DNA of 24,571 bases from Desulfatirhabdium sp040755275 (GTDB taxonomy: Bacteria; Desulfobacterota; Desulfobacteria; Desulfobacterales; Desulfatirhabdiaceae): NCBI GenBank assembly GCA_040755275.1, contig JBFMBE010000036.1, positions 1 to 24,571 of the forward strand, written 5' to 3'. The position numbers and the translations under genes are program-made. Numbering within the stretch: position 1 is the first letter of the stretch; each line of letters opens with the position of its first letter. Positions 13,881-22,179 of the stretch are shown piece by piece. The notes under the pieces were generated by a model. It did not search any database, was not told the DNA's origin, and was given only the letters and a program-made list of their open reading frames with translations.

Positions 13881-16097
13881 TCATCCGGCAATGATCGGAT
13901 CCATAGAAAGTGCCGGATGTCCCACCTTCTGCAGGAAGGGCAGAATTTCCTCTTCGGTTGTGCCGACAGTTTCATCTGCAATCATGTCGATGAAGTTCGG
14001 ATAACCGAGTTCCTCTCCGCGTTTGAGAAGCCGTTCGCGGATTTCTTCCTTGAGGCTCTTGGGCATCCACACCATCCGAAGGAGGCCACCGTCTCCCTTG
14101 ATGAACTTTCTTTGGGTGATGTTGTATTTGGAATGGCCGACAAAACCAGGAGACTGTGCGCCACCGCCCATGACACCGGCCAGGGTGGTGAACTTCATGC
14201 CGCAGGGAGTCTCTCCCGTATAATCCCGGTGAACGGTCATGACACCGTTGCAGGTGGGCAAGGTTGCCGCGATACACTCGCAACAACCGCAGGTCGTCAT
14301 CGGATCGACGACAAGCGAGTAGAAATTGTAGTGATCGATGGCCCCACGGGAGGCCTTCCTGACGAATTCGTTGACCCCGACCCACTGGCCGAGTTTGGGA
14401 TCGACGCATTCGCCCTTCTGGATCGGCTGGTTCGGGCCGGTCGGATTGATTTCAAAGGAGGCCTTGCAGTCCATCCAGTTGTAGGCTCCGCATAGACCCG
14501 TACGCTCGGGGCTGACGGTGCAGACGTGGGTCGGCGCGAAGGACTGACACAGGGTGCAGGAATAATAGGTTTCGACGTCTTCGTCGGTCATCTTCTCGAC
14601 GCGCTCGTCCCGCATCTTGTATTCGGCTCGGGCCCGAGTGGTCAGCTTGTCGACGTCTTCCTGGTTCGTATAGAGGGTTACCTGAACCTTGTCGACGATT
14701 TTCTGGAAGTCCTGATGGAATTTCGCATGGAGGACGACTCCGATATCCTTCAGGCTGAAGCCTTTTTCGACGGCCGCCTTGCTCACCCGGATCCAGGAAA
14801 TGTCCCGCTGTCCGATATGCATGACACCCTGGATGTAATTGATCAGGTGATGGATCTGCCGCTCGAGAATGGGTTCGAAGTCGGTTTGGAATTCACGACC
14901 GGCAATCTGGACGTAAATGCCGAGCGGGAAGGAGCCGCCGGTAGGAACGTCCTTGATGTCCGGGCCGACGACCGTGACCTTGCCGTCCTCGATCTCGTTC
15001 ATTTCAGCCATCTTGACAAGCTCGGTGCACTGGGTCTTGCCACCGCCGGTCTGGCAGTAAAGATCCGCACCGCGGACACGCTCGCCTTCATAGGCCGGAC
15101 CGAAGGAACACGGAATGTCGATCTTCGAAACGGTGACCTTGAGGCCGCGGACTTCGACGGATTTCTGTACCATTTCTTCGTGTTTGACGTTGGCCACCAC
15201 ATGCTCGTAGGTACAGATACCGGTGGGCAGAATTTCGGGAATGTCGGTATCCGCCAGGGTCGGGAAGCCCCAGTTGACGCAACCGGCAGCAGCAGCCGCC
15301 CATTCGGCGTTGACATCGCCCAGAGCATTCACGAAGGCGAAGATCCGGTTCTTGTTATAGAGCAGCATCTTGCGGTAATCACCCGGTTTGATGCCGCCGA
15401 ATGCCATGGCCGCCCGGTTGGCGAAACCAAGGGCGAAGATGGCGGATGAAATGTCGGGACCGAAGGGAACGATCCGGGTGTTCCAGCCGATCTGAACCCC
15501 TGCCTGCAGGAGCTGCTCGGCAACCGTCGTACCGTTCTGATTGGCGGCCAGGAAGATATAAAGGCTTCTCTTCTGGTATTCCTCCACGATCATCTTGGCG
15601 ATTTCAGGTGTCGGGGCCGCTCCGACGATGGCCGCAAACCCCGGTGCCGAACCGTCGACGAATTCCACACCGCGTTTCCGGAAGACCGTGTCTTCGGCCG
15701 CACCCAGCCAGATCTTTCCGGAAGCCTCATCGATTTCTTCAGAGGTCAGATAGAAATCGGGCTGTTCGAGATACCGAAGGGCTTCCTCGATTTCGAAGGC
15801 GAACAGGGCTGCCATGCCGGCATCCAGCAGCGGCCCCAGATAGGGCAGGTGGTGGGAGCCTTTGACATGGGGAGGCAGTAACCCACGAGCGAATTCGAGA
15901 GGTTTCTTCATGTCTTCGAGGGTTTCGACCTTCATGCCCAACAGAGAATAGATGACAGGCAGATAATAGGCTGTGTTCGGAAAGCCGACCTTGGTATCGG
16001 CGTTGTAGGTGGCCAAGGCCTTCTTGTATTTGCCTTCCACCTTGGAGACGATGTTGTAAGCGCCCTGAATGGCTGCGAATGCTACGAGTCTAGACAT
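13881..16097 (-). CDS. acsB: Acetyl-CoA synthase catalytic subunit AcsB (ACS alpha)
   Basis: Builds acetyl-CoA from CO, a corrinoid-bound methyl group and CoA at the nickel-iron A-cluster. The 738-residue protein has the full bacterial three-domain length, including the N-terminal domain that docks to CODH and lines the CO tunnel. The A-cluster ligands are C514, C517, C526 and C536 (CTLC, HVC, GLCG), and the distal nickel site is C603-G-C605. Each is shifted by 8 from the Moorella positions C506, C509, C518, C528, C595 and C597, so spacing is fully conserved. The ATG has an AAGGAGG ribosome site. It follows acsA by 68 bp. Confidence 0.97.
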   Translation of the reverse strand: MSRLVAFAAIQGAYNIVSKVEGKYKKALATYNADTKVGFPNTAYYLPVIYSLLGMKVETLEDMKKPLEFARGLLPPHVKGSHHLPYLGPLLDAGMAALFAFEIEEALRYLEQPDFYLTSEEIDEASGKIWLGAAEDTVFRKRGVEFVDGSAPGFAAIVGAAPTPEIAKMIVEEYQKRSLYIFLAANQNGTTVAEQLLQAGVQIGWNTRIVPFGPDISSAIFALGFANRAAMAFGGIKPGDYRKMLLYNKNRIFAFVNALGDVNAEWAAAAAGCVNWGFPTLADTDIPEILPTGICTYEHVVANVKHEEMVQKSVEVRGLKVTVSKIDIPCSFGPAYEGERVRGADLYCQTGGGKTQCTELVKMAEMNEIEDGKVTVVGPDIKDVPTGGSFPLGIYVQIAGREFQTDFEPILERQIHHLINYIQGVMHIGQRDISWIRVSKAAVEKGFSLKDIGVVLHAKFHQDFQKIVDKVQVTLYTNQEDVDKLTTRARAEYKMRDERVEKMTDEDVETYYSCTLCQSFAPTHVCTVSPERTGLCGAYNWMDCKASFEINPTGPNQPIQKGECVDPKLGQWVGVNEFVRKASRGAIDHYNFYSLVVDPMTTCGCCECIAATLPTCNGVMTVHRDYTGETPCGMKFTTLAGVMGGGAQSPGFVGHSKYNITQRKFIKGDGGLLRMVWMPKSLKEEIRERLLKRGEELGYPNFIDMIADETVGTTEEEILPFLQKVGHPALSMDPIIAG

Positions 16098-16165
16098 GAT
16101 TCCTCCTTCATTGAGGATTTGTTACAAGCAACAGATTGCGGGAAACGACCATTGGCATGGAGTCA

Positions 16166-18226
16166 TCATGCCGAGAGTTTCATCCGGTCGGCCATATCCA
16201 TCAGGACGCGCTCCCTGGCCTTGTCGATGCCGAGTGCTTTGCGCTTCTTGTCGATATGGGCGATCATTTTGTGAGCATGCTTGACCGGATCGGGTTCGAA
16301 ATCCCACTTGCCACCGTAAATCTTTTCCAGCTCATTGAAGAGATAGTTCTGGAAAACCGGTGCACCGCTCGTCGGGAAAGTGACGCCAAACACGGTGTAG
16401 ACACCGGAGGCCACGAAATACTGACCGATGCTGATGGCCTTTTCGCTCATCCATTCGGGGGCGCTTCCGGCTGCCGGCAGATCGCAGATGTCGTTACCCA
16501 GCCCACCTGCCTTGACAACTTCAGTGGCTGCCAAAAGAATTCGGCTGTTATCCACACAGGAGCCCATATGGAGCACCGGCGGAATGCCGACGGTTTCGCA
16601 GACTTCGGCAAGACCCGGTCCGCAGAAAACGGCCGCCGTTTCGGGCGTCAGCAGTCCTTCCATGGCACAGGCAATCCCGTTGCATCCTGTGGTCAGGACG
16701 ATGACGTCGTTCTTGATGAGTTCCTTGACGATGGTGATGTGGGCCTCGTTGTGGCGGGTCCGCGCGTTGTTGCATCCAACGACGCCTGCGATGCCACGGA
16801 TGCGGCCGTTGATGATGTTGTCGTTCAAGGTGTAGTAGTCACCGCGGAAGGTTCCGCCCAGGTGATACCGGATGGATTCCACACCAAACCCGGCGATCTG
16901 GGTGGCCTTGACTCGCGGAATGATGACTTCGGCCCTGCGGTTATTGAAGTTATCGATAGCCAGTTTCACGATCCGCTTGGCGTCTTCCATGGCATGGTGT
17001 TCGTCAAACTGAATGTGAATGACGTTGTCCTGCTCCATGCGGGCCATCGGGTGGGTGGTGATCAGTTTGGTGTGGAAGCACTTGGCGACATTGGCCAAGT
17101 TTTGGAACACGCACTGAACGTCGACGACCATGGCGTCGCAGGCGCCGGTGATAATGGCCAGTTCCTGCTGAAGAAAGGTGCCTGCCGGCGGAACGCCGTG
17201 GCGCTGCAGAATTTCGTTTCCGGTACAGCAGATGCCGCCGAGTTGAATGCCTTTGGCGCCGATGGACTTGGCATAATCCACCATTTCCTGGCTTTGGGCG
17301 GCGGCCACGATCATTTCGGAGAGAATCGGCTCATGACCATGAATGATGATGTTGACATGATCTTCTTTCATGATGCCGAGGTTGGCTTCGGACTGGAGGG
17401 GATAGGGGGTCCCGAACATGACGTCCTGCAGGTCGGTGGCGATCATAGACCCGCCCCAACCGTCAGCCAAAGCCGCCCGGGTGCACTGCTTGATGATGTT
17501 CTTGTAGTCCTGATCCACACCCATGTGGGTACGGTGCATGATATCGACGATTTCCCGATCGATGTTTCTCGGCAATTCGCCCAGTTTCTTCCATCGTTCA
17601 TACAGAGGCTGTGGAGCCCGCTTCAGGTAGGTCAGCTCGCTTTCGGTCTTGCCCCATTCGGCCAACGCTTTCTCGGCGACCTCCAGTGCAATTTCATCAA
17701 TCTCCCGGTCAAGGACCTGGCCGTCTTCCGTCTTGACGGTGGTTTCAACACCGAAATGCGGGGCGATCGCAAGAAGTTTGTTGACGTCTTTGATCTTGTA
17801 ATCGTGGGATTCTTTTCGAGCGACGGCCATGAACACTTCGGCCACACTTCTCCCGTGATCCGAGTGAGCGGCGGCACCGGCCGCGACCATCCGGGCGAAA
17901 TTTCGAGCCGCTATGGTATTGGCAGTCGCTCCGCAAAGACCTTTTCGTGGATCGGGACCATCGCCTGTGGATTTGGTGAGCGGCAGCCTGCAGGGACCCA
18001 TTGCACAGTTCTTGCAGCAGGTTCCCTGAATACCGATGTTACACGGTTTTAGAGCTTCGGCCCGGTCAAAAACGGTGTCGATGCCCAATTCCTGGGCCCG
18101 AAGGATCATTTTCTGGGTGGCGATGTCAATGGATGCGCCGACCGGATCGGCCACTTTGGCGGCTTTTTCTGCCTTGGCTTCCTGGTCTGCAACCACCACT
18201 TTTTTCAACTTGGTTTCTTCTGCCAT
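16166..18226 (-). CDS. acsA: Anaerobic carbon monoxide dehydrogenase catalytic subunit AcsA/CooS
   Basis: Nickel-iron CODH (beta subunit) that reduces CO2 to CO for AcsB or oxidises CO. The 686-residue protein shows the D- and B-cluster region with C62, C70, C71, C74, C79 and C98 (CNIGIQGTCCKNCAMGPC, then GLCGA). The C-cluster ligands appear in order: His in IIHGHEPI, Cys in GGICCTGNE, VDVQCVF, VVGCNN, TTGCNGIACA and MGSCVDN. The first 30 residues are a Lys/Ala/Glu-rich extension (DQEAKAEKAAKVADP) not needed for the core fold. The ATG has an AGGAGGAA ribosome site. It lies between acsD and acsB. No cooC or acsF nickel chaperone gene is in the window. Confidence 0.97.
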   Translation of the reverse strand: MAEETKLKKVVVADQEAKAEKAAKVADPVGASIDIATQKMILRAQELGIDTVFDRAEALKPCNIGIQGTCCKNCAMGPCRLPLTKSTGDGPDPRKGLCGATANTIAARNFARMVAAGAAAHSDHGRSVAEVFMAVARKESHDYKIKDVNKLLAIAPHFGVETTVKTEDGQVLDREIDEIALEVAEKALAEWGKTESELTYLKRAPQPLYERWKKLGELPRNIDREIVDIMHRTHMGVDQDYKNIIKQCTRAALADGWGGSMIATDLQDVMFGTPYPLQSEANLGIMKEDHVNIIIHGHEPILSEMIVAAAQSQEMVDYAKSIGAKGIQLGGICCTGNEILQRHGVPPAGTFLQQELAIITGACDAMVVDVQCVFQNLANVAKCFHTKLITTHPMARMEQDNVIHIQFDEHHAMEDAKRIVKLAIDNFNNRRAEVIIPRVKATQIAGFGVESIRYHLGGTFRGDYYTLNDNIINGRIRGIAGVVGCNNARTRHNEAHITIVKELIKNDVIVLTTGCNGIACAMEGLLTPETAAVFCGPGLAEVCETVGIPPVLHMGSCVDNSRILLAATEVVKAGGLGNDICDLPAAGSAPEWMSEKAISIGQYFVASGVYTVFGVTFPTSGAPVFQNYLFNELEKIYGGKWDFEPDPVKHAHKMIAHIDKKRKALGIDKARERVLMDMADRMKLSA

Positions 18227-18285
18227 GAGAGGTTCCTCCTCCTATTATGGTACTGGCACGTCTTGCGTGAATAGAATCGGAAGCA

Positions 18286-19824
18286 TTATCTTCTGTGGAT
18301 GTGCTTCAACTGATCGAGAATCTTGTCCGTCATCGATTTCTGGATGACTGCAGCCGTCATGGACACCGCCACGGCTTCCGCCTTCTGCATGGCAATCCGA
18401 CGTTCTTCGCGTTCCTTGGCCCGCTGCTGACGGATGGCTTCTTCTTCGGCTTCCCGTTTGGCGGCTTCGGCCTTCACTTTGGCTTCTTCATCGGCTTTGG
18501 CTTTGGCTGCGGCATCTGCCTTGGCCTTGGCTTCCGCTTCCGCCTTGGCTTTGGCTTCGGCTTCGGCCTTGGCTTTAGCTTCGGCATCCGCCTTGGCTTT
18601 TGCCTCGGCTTCGGCTTTGGCTTTGGCTTCTTCCGCCGCCTTATCGACGACAGGAGCTTCGGCCTTCGCTTCTACCTTGGGAGCTGCAGGGGCCTCTGCC
18701 TTCGGCGCTGCTGCGGGAGCCGCCGCCTTGGGTGCTTCGGCCTTGGGCGCTGCCGCTGCAGCAGCGGGCTTGGCCTTTTCTTCCGCTATCGTCAGATCGG
18801 GTGCGGGAGCAAGAGCAGCCAAATCGACGACTGCCTCTGGGAGCTGTTTCTGAATTCCGGCAACGGCCGAAGCCGATCCGCCATTCATGAGCAATTCGAT
18901 GAAAGCCTTGACCATGCGGATGGATTCGGGATGCCTCATGATCAGAATGTCGCTTCCGGCCAGCAGATAGGCGATGGCGCCGACGGCTTCCATCAGGATT
19001 CCACGCTTTTCCGGATCTCCCAGCGTTGGAGCATCATCGATGCCGAGCTTGGCTTCTTTGCACTTCCACACTTCGTTCCCGAGGTTGTTGATGATGGGAT
19101 ACTGGAGCTTGTCGTCGCCCTGGTTGAGAGCCGCCATCCGCAGCCGCTCCATAACGGAATAGGAGTATTCGAGACCGTACCCCAGACCTCCCGTTGTGGG
19201 ATCGATGAGGATCTTGTCGGTCGGCATTCCGAGGTTTTCAAGCAGGATGTTGATCTGTTTGGCGAGGTTGACATCGATCGGGGAGGAGGAAATGACCGTA
19301 TGTCCATAGCCCATGGCCGCAGCGCCGATGGCCTTGTGGTTCTTTTCTTCGACAGGACCCATCACGAGATTGGTGCCCTGGCATTCCTCGGCGATTTTCT
19401 TGAAAACCGCTTCATCTTTCTGGACATTGGCGCATCCCCACAGAATGACGGGAACATCGACGGCAGCCTGAACTTTCTTGACAGTTTCGGCAGCCTGATC
19501 CGGCGATGCGTCGCTTCCGTTGGGATCGGTGCTCTTTAGCTGCAATACAATCATTTCGGCGCCGAATTCGTTGACGCACTTTTTGGCCCATGCAGCCGGA
19601 TCCGAGACGACATCCTTGAAGTGACTCAACGCAGCTTCCGGCCACTCTTCGGGTTGCATATCCCAGACTTCCATGGCGATTCTTGGCTTGTTGGGCATGG
19701 TGCCTTCGAACAAATAGAAGGGGTAGCAATTCTGGCCGCCCACCGTGACGGCCTTCGACCCCTTGCCGAGTGTAATGGCCCGAATACTGCCGGTGTACGA
19801 TTCCTTGACAATGTCTAAGCCCAA
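18286..19824 (-). CDS. acsD: Corrinoid/iron-sulfur protein small (delta) subunit AcsD/CdhD with long repetitive tail
   Basis: Small subunit of the corrinoid iron-sulfur protein. Residues 1 to about 325 form the family TIM barrel (for example VDVPVILWGCANVQKDEAVF, SSSPIDVNLAKQINILL and LIDPTTGGLGYGLEYSY). The usual protein ends near there, but this one continues to 512. An Ala/Pro/Lys linker (about 350-393) leads to a charged AEAKAKA-type repeat (394-475) and a last amphipathic segment (476-512, with SMTAAVIQKSMTDKILDQLK). The start is TTG at 19824, supported by AAGGAGG five bases upstream. It is the first gene of the acs operon behind a leader of about 250 bp. The core assignment is firm; the tail is of unknown role. 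Confidence 0.92.
   Translation of the reverse strand: MGLDIVKESYTGSIRAITLGKGSKAVTVGGQNCYPFYLFEGTMPNKPRIAMEVWDMQPEEWPEAALSHFKDVVSDPAAWAKKCVNEFGAEMIVLQLKSTDPNGSDASPDQAAETVKKVQAAVDVPVILWGCANVQKDEAVFKKIAEECQGTNLVMGPVEEKNHKAIGAAAMGYGHTVISSSPIDVNLAKQINILLENLGMPTDKILIDPTTGGLGYGLEYSYSVMERLRMAALNQGDDKLQYPIINNLGNEVWKCKEAKLGIDDAPTLGDPEKRGILMEAVGAIAYLLAGSDILIMRHPESIRMVKAFIELLMNGGSASAVAGIQKQLPEAVVDLAALAPAPDLTIAEEKAKPAAAAAAPKAEAPKAAAPAAAPKAEAPAAPKVEAKAEAPVVDKAAEEAKAKAEAEAKAKADAEAKAKAEAEAKAKAEAEAKAKADAAAKAKADEEAKVKAEAAKREAEEEAIRQQRAKEREERRIAMQKAEAVAVSMTAAVIQKSMTDKILDQLKHIHRR
18400..18645 (-). repeat. Degenerate coding repeat for the AEAKAKA tail of AcsD
   Basis: About 246 bp encoding residues 394-475 of AcsD. 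GCC/GCT and AAG/GAA codons alternate, giving visible runs of GGCTTTGGC and GGCTTCGGC words on the + strand. The predicted product is a long, highly charged single helix. Synonymous codons vary between units, so the DNA repeat is imperfect and length change by slippage is possible but not shown. Confidence 0.8.
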
Positions 19825-20047
19825 AGTTCCCTCCTTGTGTGTTGATGGTTCATGGTGATGACACTTTCGCCAAAAAACCTTTTAATGTCGACAATCACGC
19901 TCCTTTCATGAAAGATGCAGTTTGGTTCGTATTGGATATCCGCTTTCGGAGCGGACAGAATTCACTGCTGGAATTGAGCCGGATGGACAAGTTATGGCGC
20001 ACATCTACCCTTCGGGATGAACCCGCCCAAATATGTATTTCAAGAGG
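19825..20047 (-). promoter_or_regulatory. Leader region of the acs operon with hairpins
   Basis: This gap of about 220 bp before acsD has no convincing gene. On the minus strand it can fold a nested hairpin GGCG..CATC..CCGAAGG..GATG..CGCC (20027-19996) and a second, TCCGCT-CCGAA-AGCGGA (19955-19939). It ends with the AAGGAGG ribosome site. I do not recognise a known riboswitch class. Together with 20048-20171 it fills the 347-bp gap between acsD and the AcsV-like gene. Confidence 0.4.
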
Positions 20048-20079
20048 AAACGCCTAACCTAACCCGAGGCGTTTGTCAA
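20048..20079 (-). promoter_or_regulatory. Palindromic operator candidate beside a -35 hexamer for acs
   Basis: AAACGCCT (20048-20055) and AGGCGTTT (20067-20074) form a perfect 8-bp palindrome with an 11-base spacer. On the minus strand a perfect TTGACA (20079-20074) touches its upstream arm. The expected -10 position, 17 bases on, reads TAGGCG, a poor match inside the palindrome. This fits a promoter under repressor or activator control, or alternatively a simple hairpin after the AcsV-like gene. Confidence 0.4.
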
Positions 20080-20113
20080 TAATTTTGCAAGCTACAGGCA
20101 CAGTTCCCAAAAA

Positions 20114-20133
20114 TGACGGGCTCGCAAAAAGTC
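20114..20133 (+). repeat. Solo copy of the 20-bp terminal repeat of the 11100-11235 element
   Basis: TGACGGGCTCGCAAAAAGTC matches the left end of the nested inverted-repeat element (TGATGCGCTCGCAAAAAGTC) at 18 of 20 bases. The 15 bases GCTCGCAAAAAGTCG are identical in both. No matching second arm is seen nearby, so this is a remnant or half-unit, lying about 40 bp beyond the stop of the AcsV-like gene. Confidence 0.6.
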
Positions 20134-20171
20134 GCCTACTCTCTATTGACCCGCCCCCTTTTTTCTTTCCT

Positions 20172-22130
20172 CTACTCCCGTTTCCCAACCCTTCTGACCC
20201 TCGCTTCCAACCTCGCCTTCAGTTTCGGAAATTTGTTCATGTCGGTATGCGGCAGAAACAGGGCTGCCACATAATTGTCCATGTAGGAACGGGTTTCGGA
20301 GAGCTCGAAATTCGTCATCCTCTTGGTGACATCCACCACATCCCTTCGAATGCGGTTCGTGAGCGAACTCATCCGGGCTCCCATCAGGGATCCGTTTCCC
20401 ACATAAGTCACCTGATCCGGATTGACTTCCGGCAACAGCCCGATGACCATAGCCTTTTCCAGATCGACATAACTGCCGAAACCGCCTGCTAGAATGATCC
20501 GCTGCAGATCCGAGACCTTCAAGCCGACCTCCTCGAGCAGGGTCATGCATCCACTGTAAATGGCCCCCTTGGCACGGATGAGGTTGTCGATGTCAGGCTC
20601 GGTCAGAACGATGTCCCGTCCGACCTGGGTATCTTCGGCGTAAGCCAGCACATACTCGACGATGCCATCGGTTTCTCGGATCCTGGGGGTATCGAAATCC
20701 CGATTGAACTTGCCCCGGTTGTCGATAATGCCCAGCTCAAACAGGGTGGCAACCATGATGATGAGCCCCGAACCGCAGATACCTTTGGGTCGGACGTTTC
20801 CGATCGTGATGTTCATAGGCTCCAGGGTGATGGGATCGATGGAAAAATCTTCGATCGCCCCCTTGGTGGCGCGCATTCCGAAGGTGATCCCACCCCCTTC
20901 GAAGGCCGGTCCGGCCGAGCATGCGGCGCAGGCCAGCCAATCCTTGTTTCCAATGACGATTTCGGCGTTCGTTCCGATGTCGAGGTACAGGGTGAGCTCC
21001 TCGGTTCGATACATGCCCGATCCCATGACACCCGAAACGATGTCCCCTCCGACATAGCTCGAAATCTGGGGATAGACGAGTGCGGTCACATGTTCGCCCA
21101 AATCGAATCCGAGGGTTCTGGCCATGATGGGCGGATAGATGGTCGAAGCCGGAACGTATGGCGAGCGGCGGATGTAACGCGGGTCCACCTTGAGCATGAG
21201 CTGGGTCATGGTGGTGTTACCGGCTAGGGTGATGGCATTGACATCGTCCCGGTCGATTCCGGACTTTTTCAACAGCCTGGCGATGATGCCGTTGATGGTG
21301 CCGATCACGACCTCATGGAGTTTTTCGAGGCCGCCAGGTTTTTCCGCATAGATGATTCGACTGATCACATCTTCGCCGTAGCTGATCTGGGCGTTGAAAT
21401 CCCCAAACTGGGCAAGAACATTTCCCGTAATGAGATCGATGAGCTGTCCGTAAACGGTTGTCGTTCCAATATCGACGGCGATGGCGTAGTTTCGGTCTGT
21501 GGTGTCTCCCGGCTGTACGTTGATGATGTGGGTCTTTCTGCCGGGATGAACGGGCCTTGCCAGAGTGGCCGTGATCTTGAACCCGCTCTGTCGTAGGATG
21601 CCGGGCAGCTTCCGGATCACCGGAAGGGATACGACGAGGCGGTGCTCGTCGTGTTCGAGTTTCAGAAATCCAATGAGTCGACTGACATCCGGAAGGTTGT
21701 CCTGGGGGGTGGGTTCGGGAAGTTCGAGGTATTTCTTTTCAACCGGGGGGATGAAGAGCCCCTGCTCCTTCAATTCGTTGAAGTCGGGCTCCTGGATTTT
21801 GGCCATCCGCCTCGGTGTGCTCTGCATGTTGAGTACACTGGCATCGACGACGGATTCAACGGGGATTCGGATCGTCGTATCTTCAGTGACAGCAGCCAAA
21901 CACGCCTGACGATACCCCTGCTCAATATCTTTTCGGCTCAATTTTTCGGTGATGCCACCGGTGACAGTCCCGCTTTCCACCAGCACCCGGCACTTCCCGC
22001 AAACCCCTTCTCCGCCGCAGGAAGCATTGATATGAACCCCAGCCTCGAGTGCTGCACGCAGAATCGTCGTTCCTTCCGGAACCGTTACTGCCTTATCGTG
22101 GGGAAAGAATCGAATGATACAAGATTTCAT
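20172..22130 (-). CDS. acsV: Corrinoid protein reductive activator, RACo/AcsV-like (2Fe-2S + ASKHA)
   Basis: ATP-dependent activator that reduces inactive Co(II) corrinoid protein back to Co(I). From the ATG at 22130, which has AAGGAA seven bases upstream, it is 652 residues. An ATG six codons earlier lacks a ribosome site. The N-terminal 2Fe-2S domain has C38, C44, C47 and C77. A linker and middle domain follow. The ASKHA-type ATPase (DUF4445) shows AVDIGTTTVYGQ (218-229), LAGNTTMTQLML (302-313), LDIGTNAEIVIG (383-394) and ILAGGFGSYVDLEKA (546-560). Length and domain order match RACo of Carboxydothermus. Its place just before the acs operon supports AcsC/AcsD as partner, but other corrinoid proteins are possible. 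Confidence 0.87.
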   Translation of the reverse strand: MKSCIIRFFPHDKAVTVPEGTTILRAALEAGVHINASCGGEGVCGKCRVLVESGTVTGGITEKLSRKDIEQGYRQACLAAVTEDTTIRIPVESVVDASVLNMQSTPRRMAKIQEPDFNELKEQGLFIPPVEKKYLELPEPTPQDNLPDVSRLIGFLKLEHDEHRLVVSLPVIRKLPGILRQSGFKITATLARPVHPGRKTHIINVQPGDTTDRNYAIAVDIGTTTVYGQLIDLITGNVLAQFGDFNAQISYGEDVISRIIYAEKPGGLEKLHEVVIGTINGIIARLLKKSGIDRDDVNAITLAGNTTMTQLMLKVDPRYIRRSPYVPASTIYPPIMARTLGFDLGEHVTALVYPQISSYVGGDIVSGVMGSGMYRTEELTLYLDIGTNAEIVIGNKDWLACAACSAGPAFEGGGITFGMRATKGAIEDFSIDPITLEPMNITIGNVRPKGICGSGLIIMVATLFELGIIDNRGKFNRDFDTPRIRETDGIVEYVLAYAEDTQVGRDIVLTEPDIDNLIRAKGAIYSGCMTLLEEVGLKVSDLQRIILAGGFGSYVDLEKAMVIGLLPEVNPDQVTYVGNGSLMGARMSSLTNRIRRDVVDVTKRMTNFELSETRSYMDNYVAALFLPHTDMNKFPKLKARLEARVRRVGKRE

Positions 22131-22179
22131 CAAAAGTTCCTTTTTCATCCCAGACTACAGCGCCCAGCGCCATAGGTCT

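Noticed and set aside
14526..15449. 307-codon + strand frame opposite acsB
   Set aside because: Antisense shadow of the A-cluster gene with no motif of its own.
16136..18052. Long open frame (638 codons) on the + strand opposite acsA
   Set aside because: It lies wholly antisense to a CODH gene with all catalytic motifs. The product has no recognisable domain and there is no ribosome site; long antisense frames are common in GC-rich coding DNA.
18250..18265. TGGCAC...TTGC word resembling a sigma-54 promoter
   Set aside because: The GG-to-GC spacing is 8, not 10, and it lies on the + strand between acsD and acsA where no + gene begins.
18400..18645. Repeated DNA that might be a CRISPR or satellite array
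   Set aside because: The units are short, contiguous, vary by synonymous codons and keep the acsD frame. It is a coding low-complexity region with no spacers.
18295..19539. 414-codon + strand frame opposite acsD, rich in Gly and Phe
   Set aside because: It is the complement of the Ala/Lys repeat codons of AcsD and reads as low-complexity FGFGFG. AcsD has the clear domain match and ribosome site.
19815..19853. 12-codon frame (MNHQHTRRELWA) overlapping the acsD start on the minus strand, as a possible leader peptide
   Set aside because: No ribosome site precedes its ATG and no stalling motif is evident.
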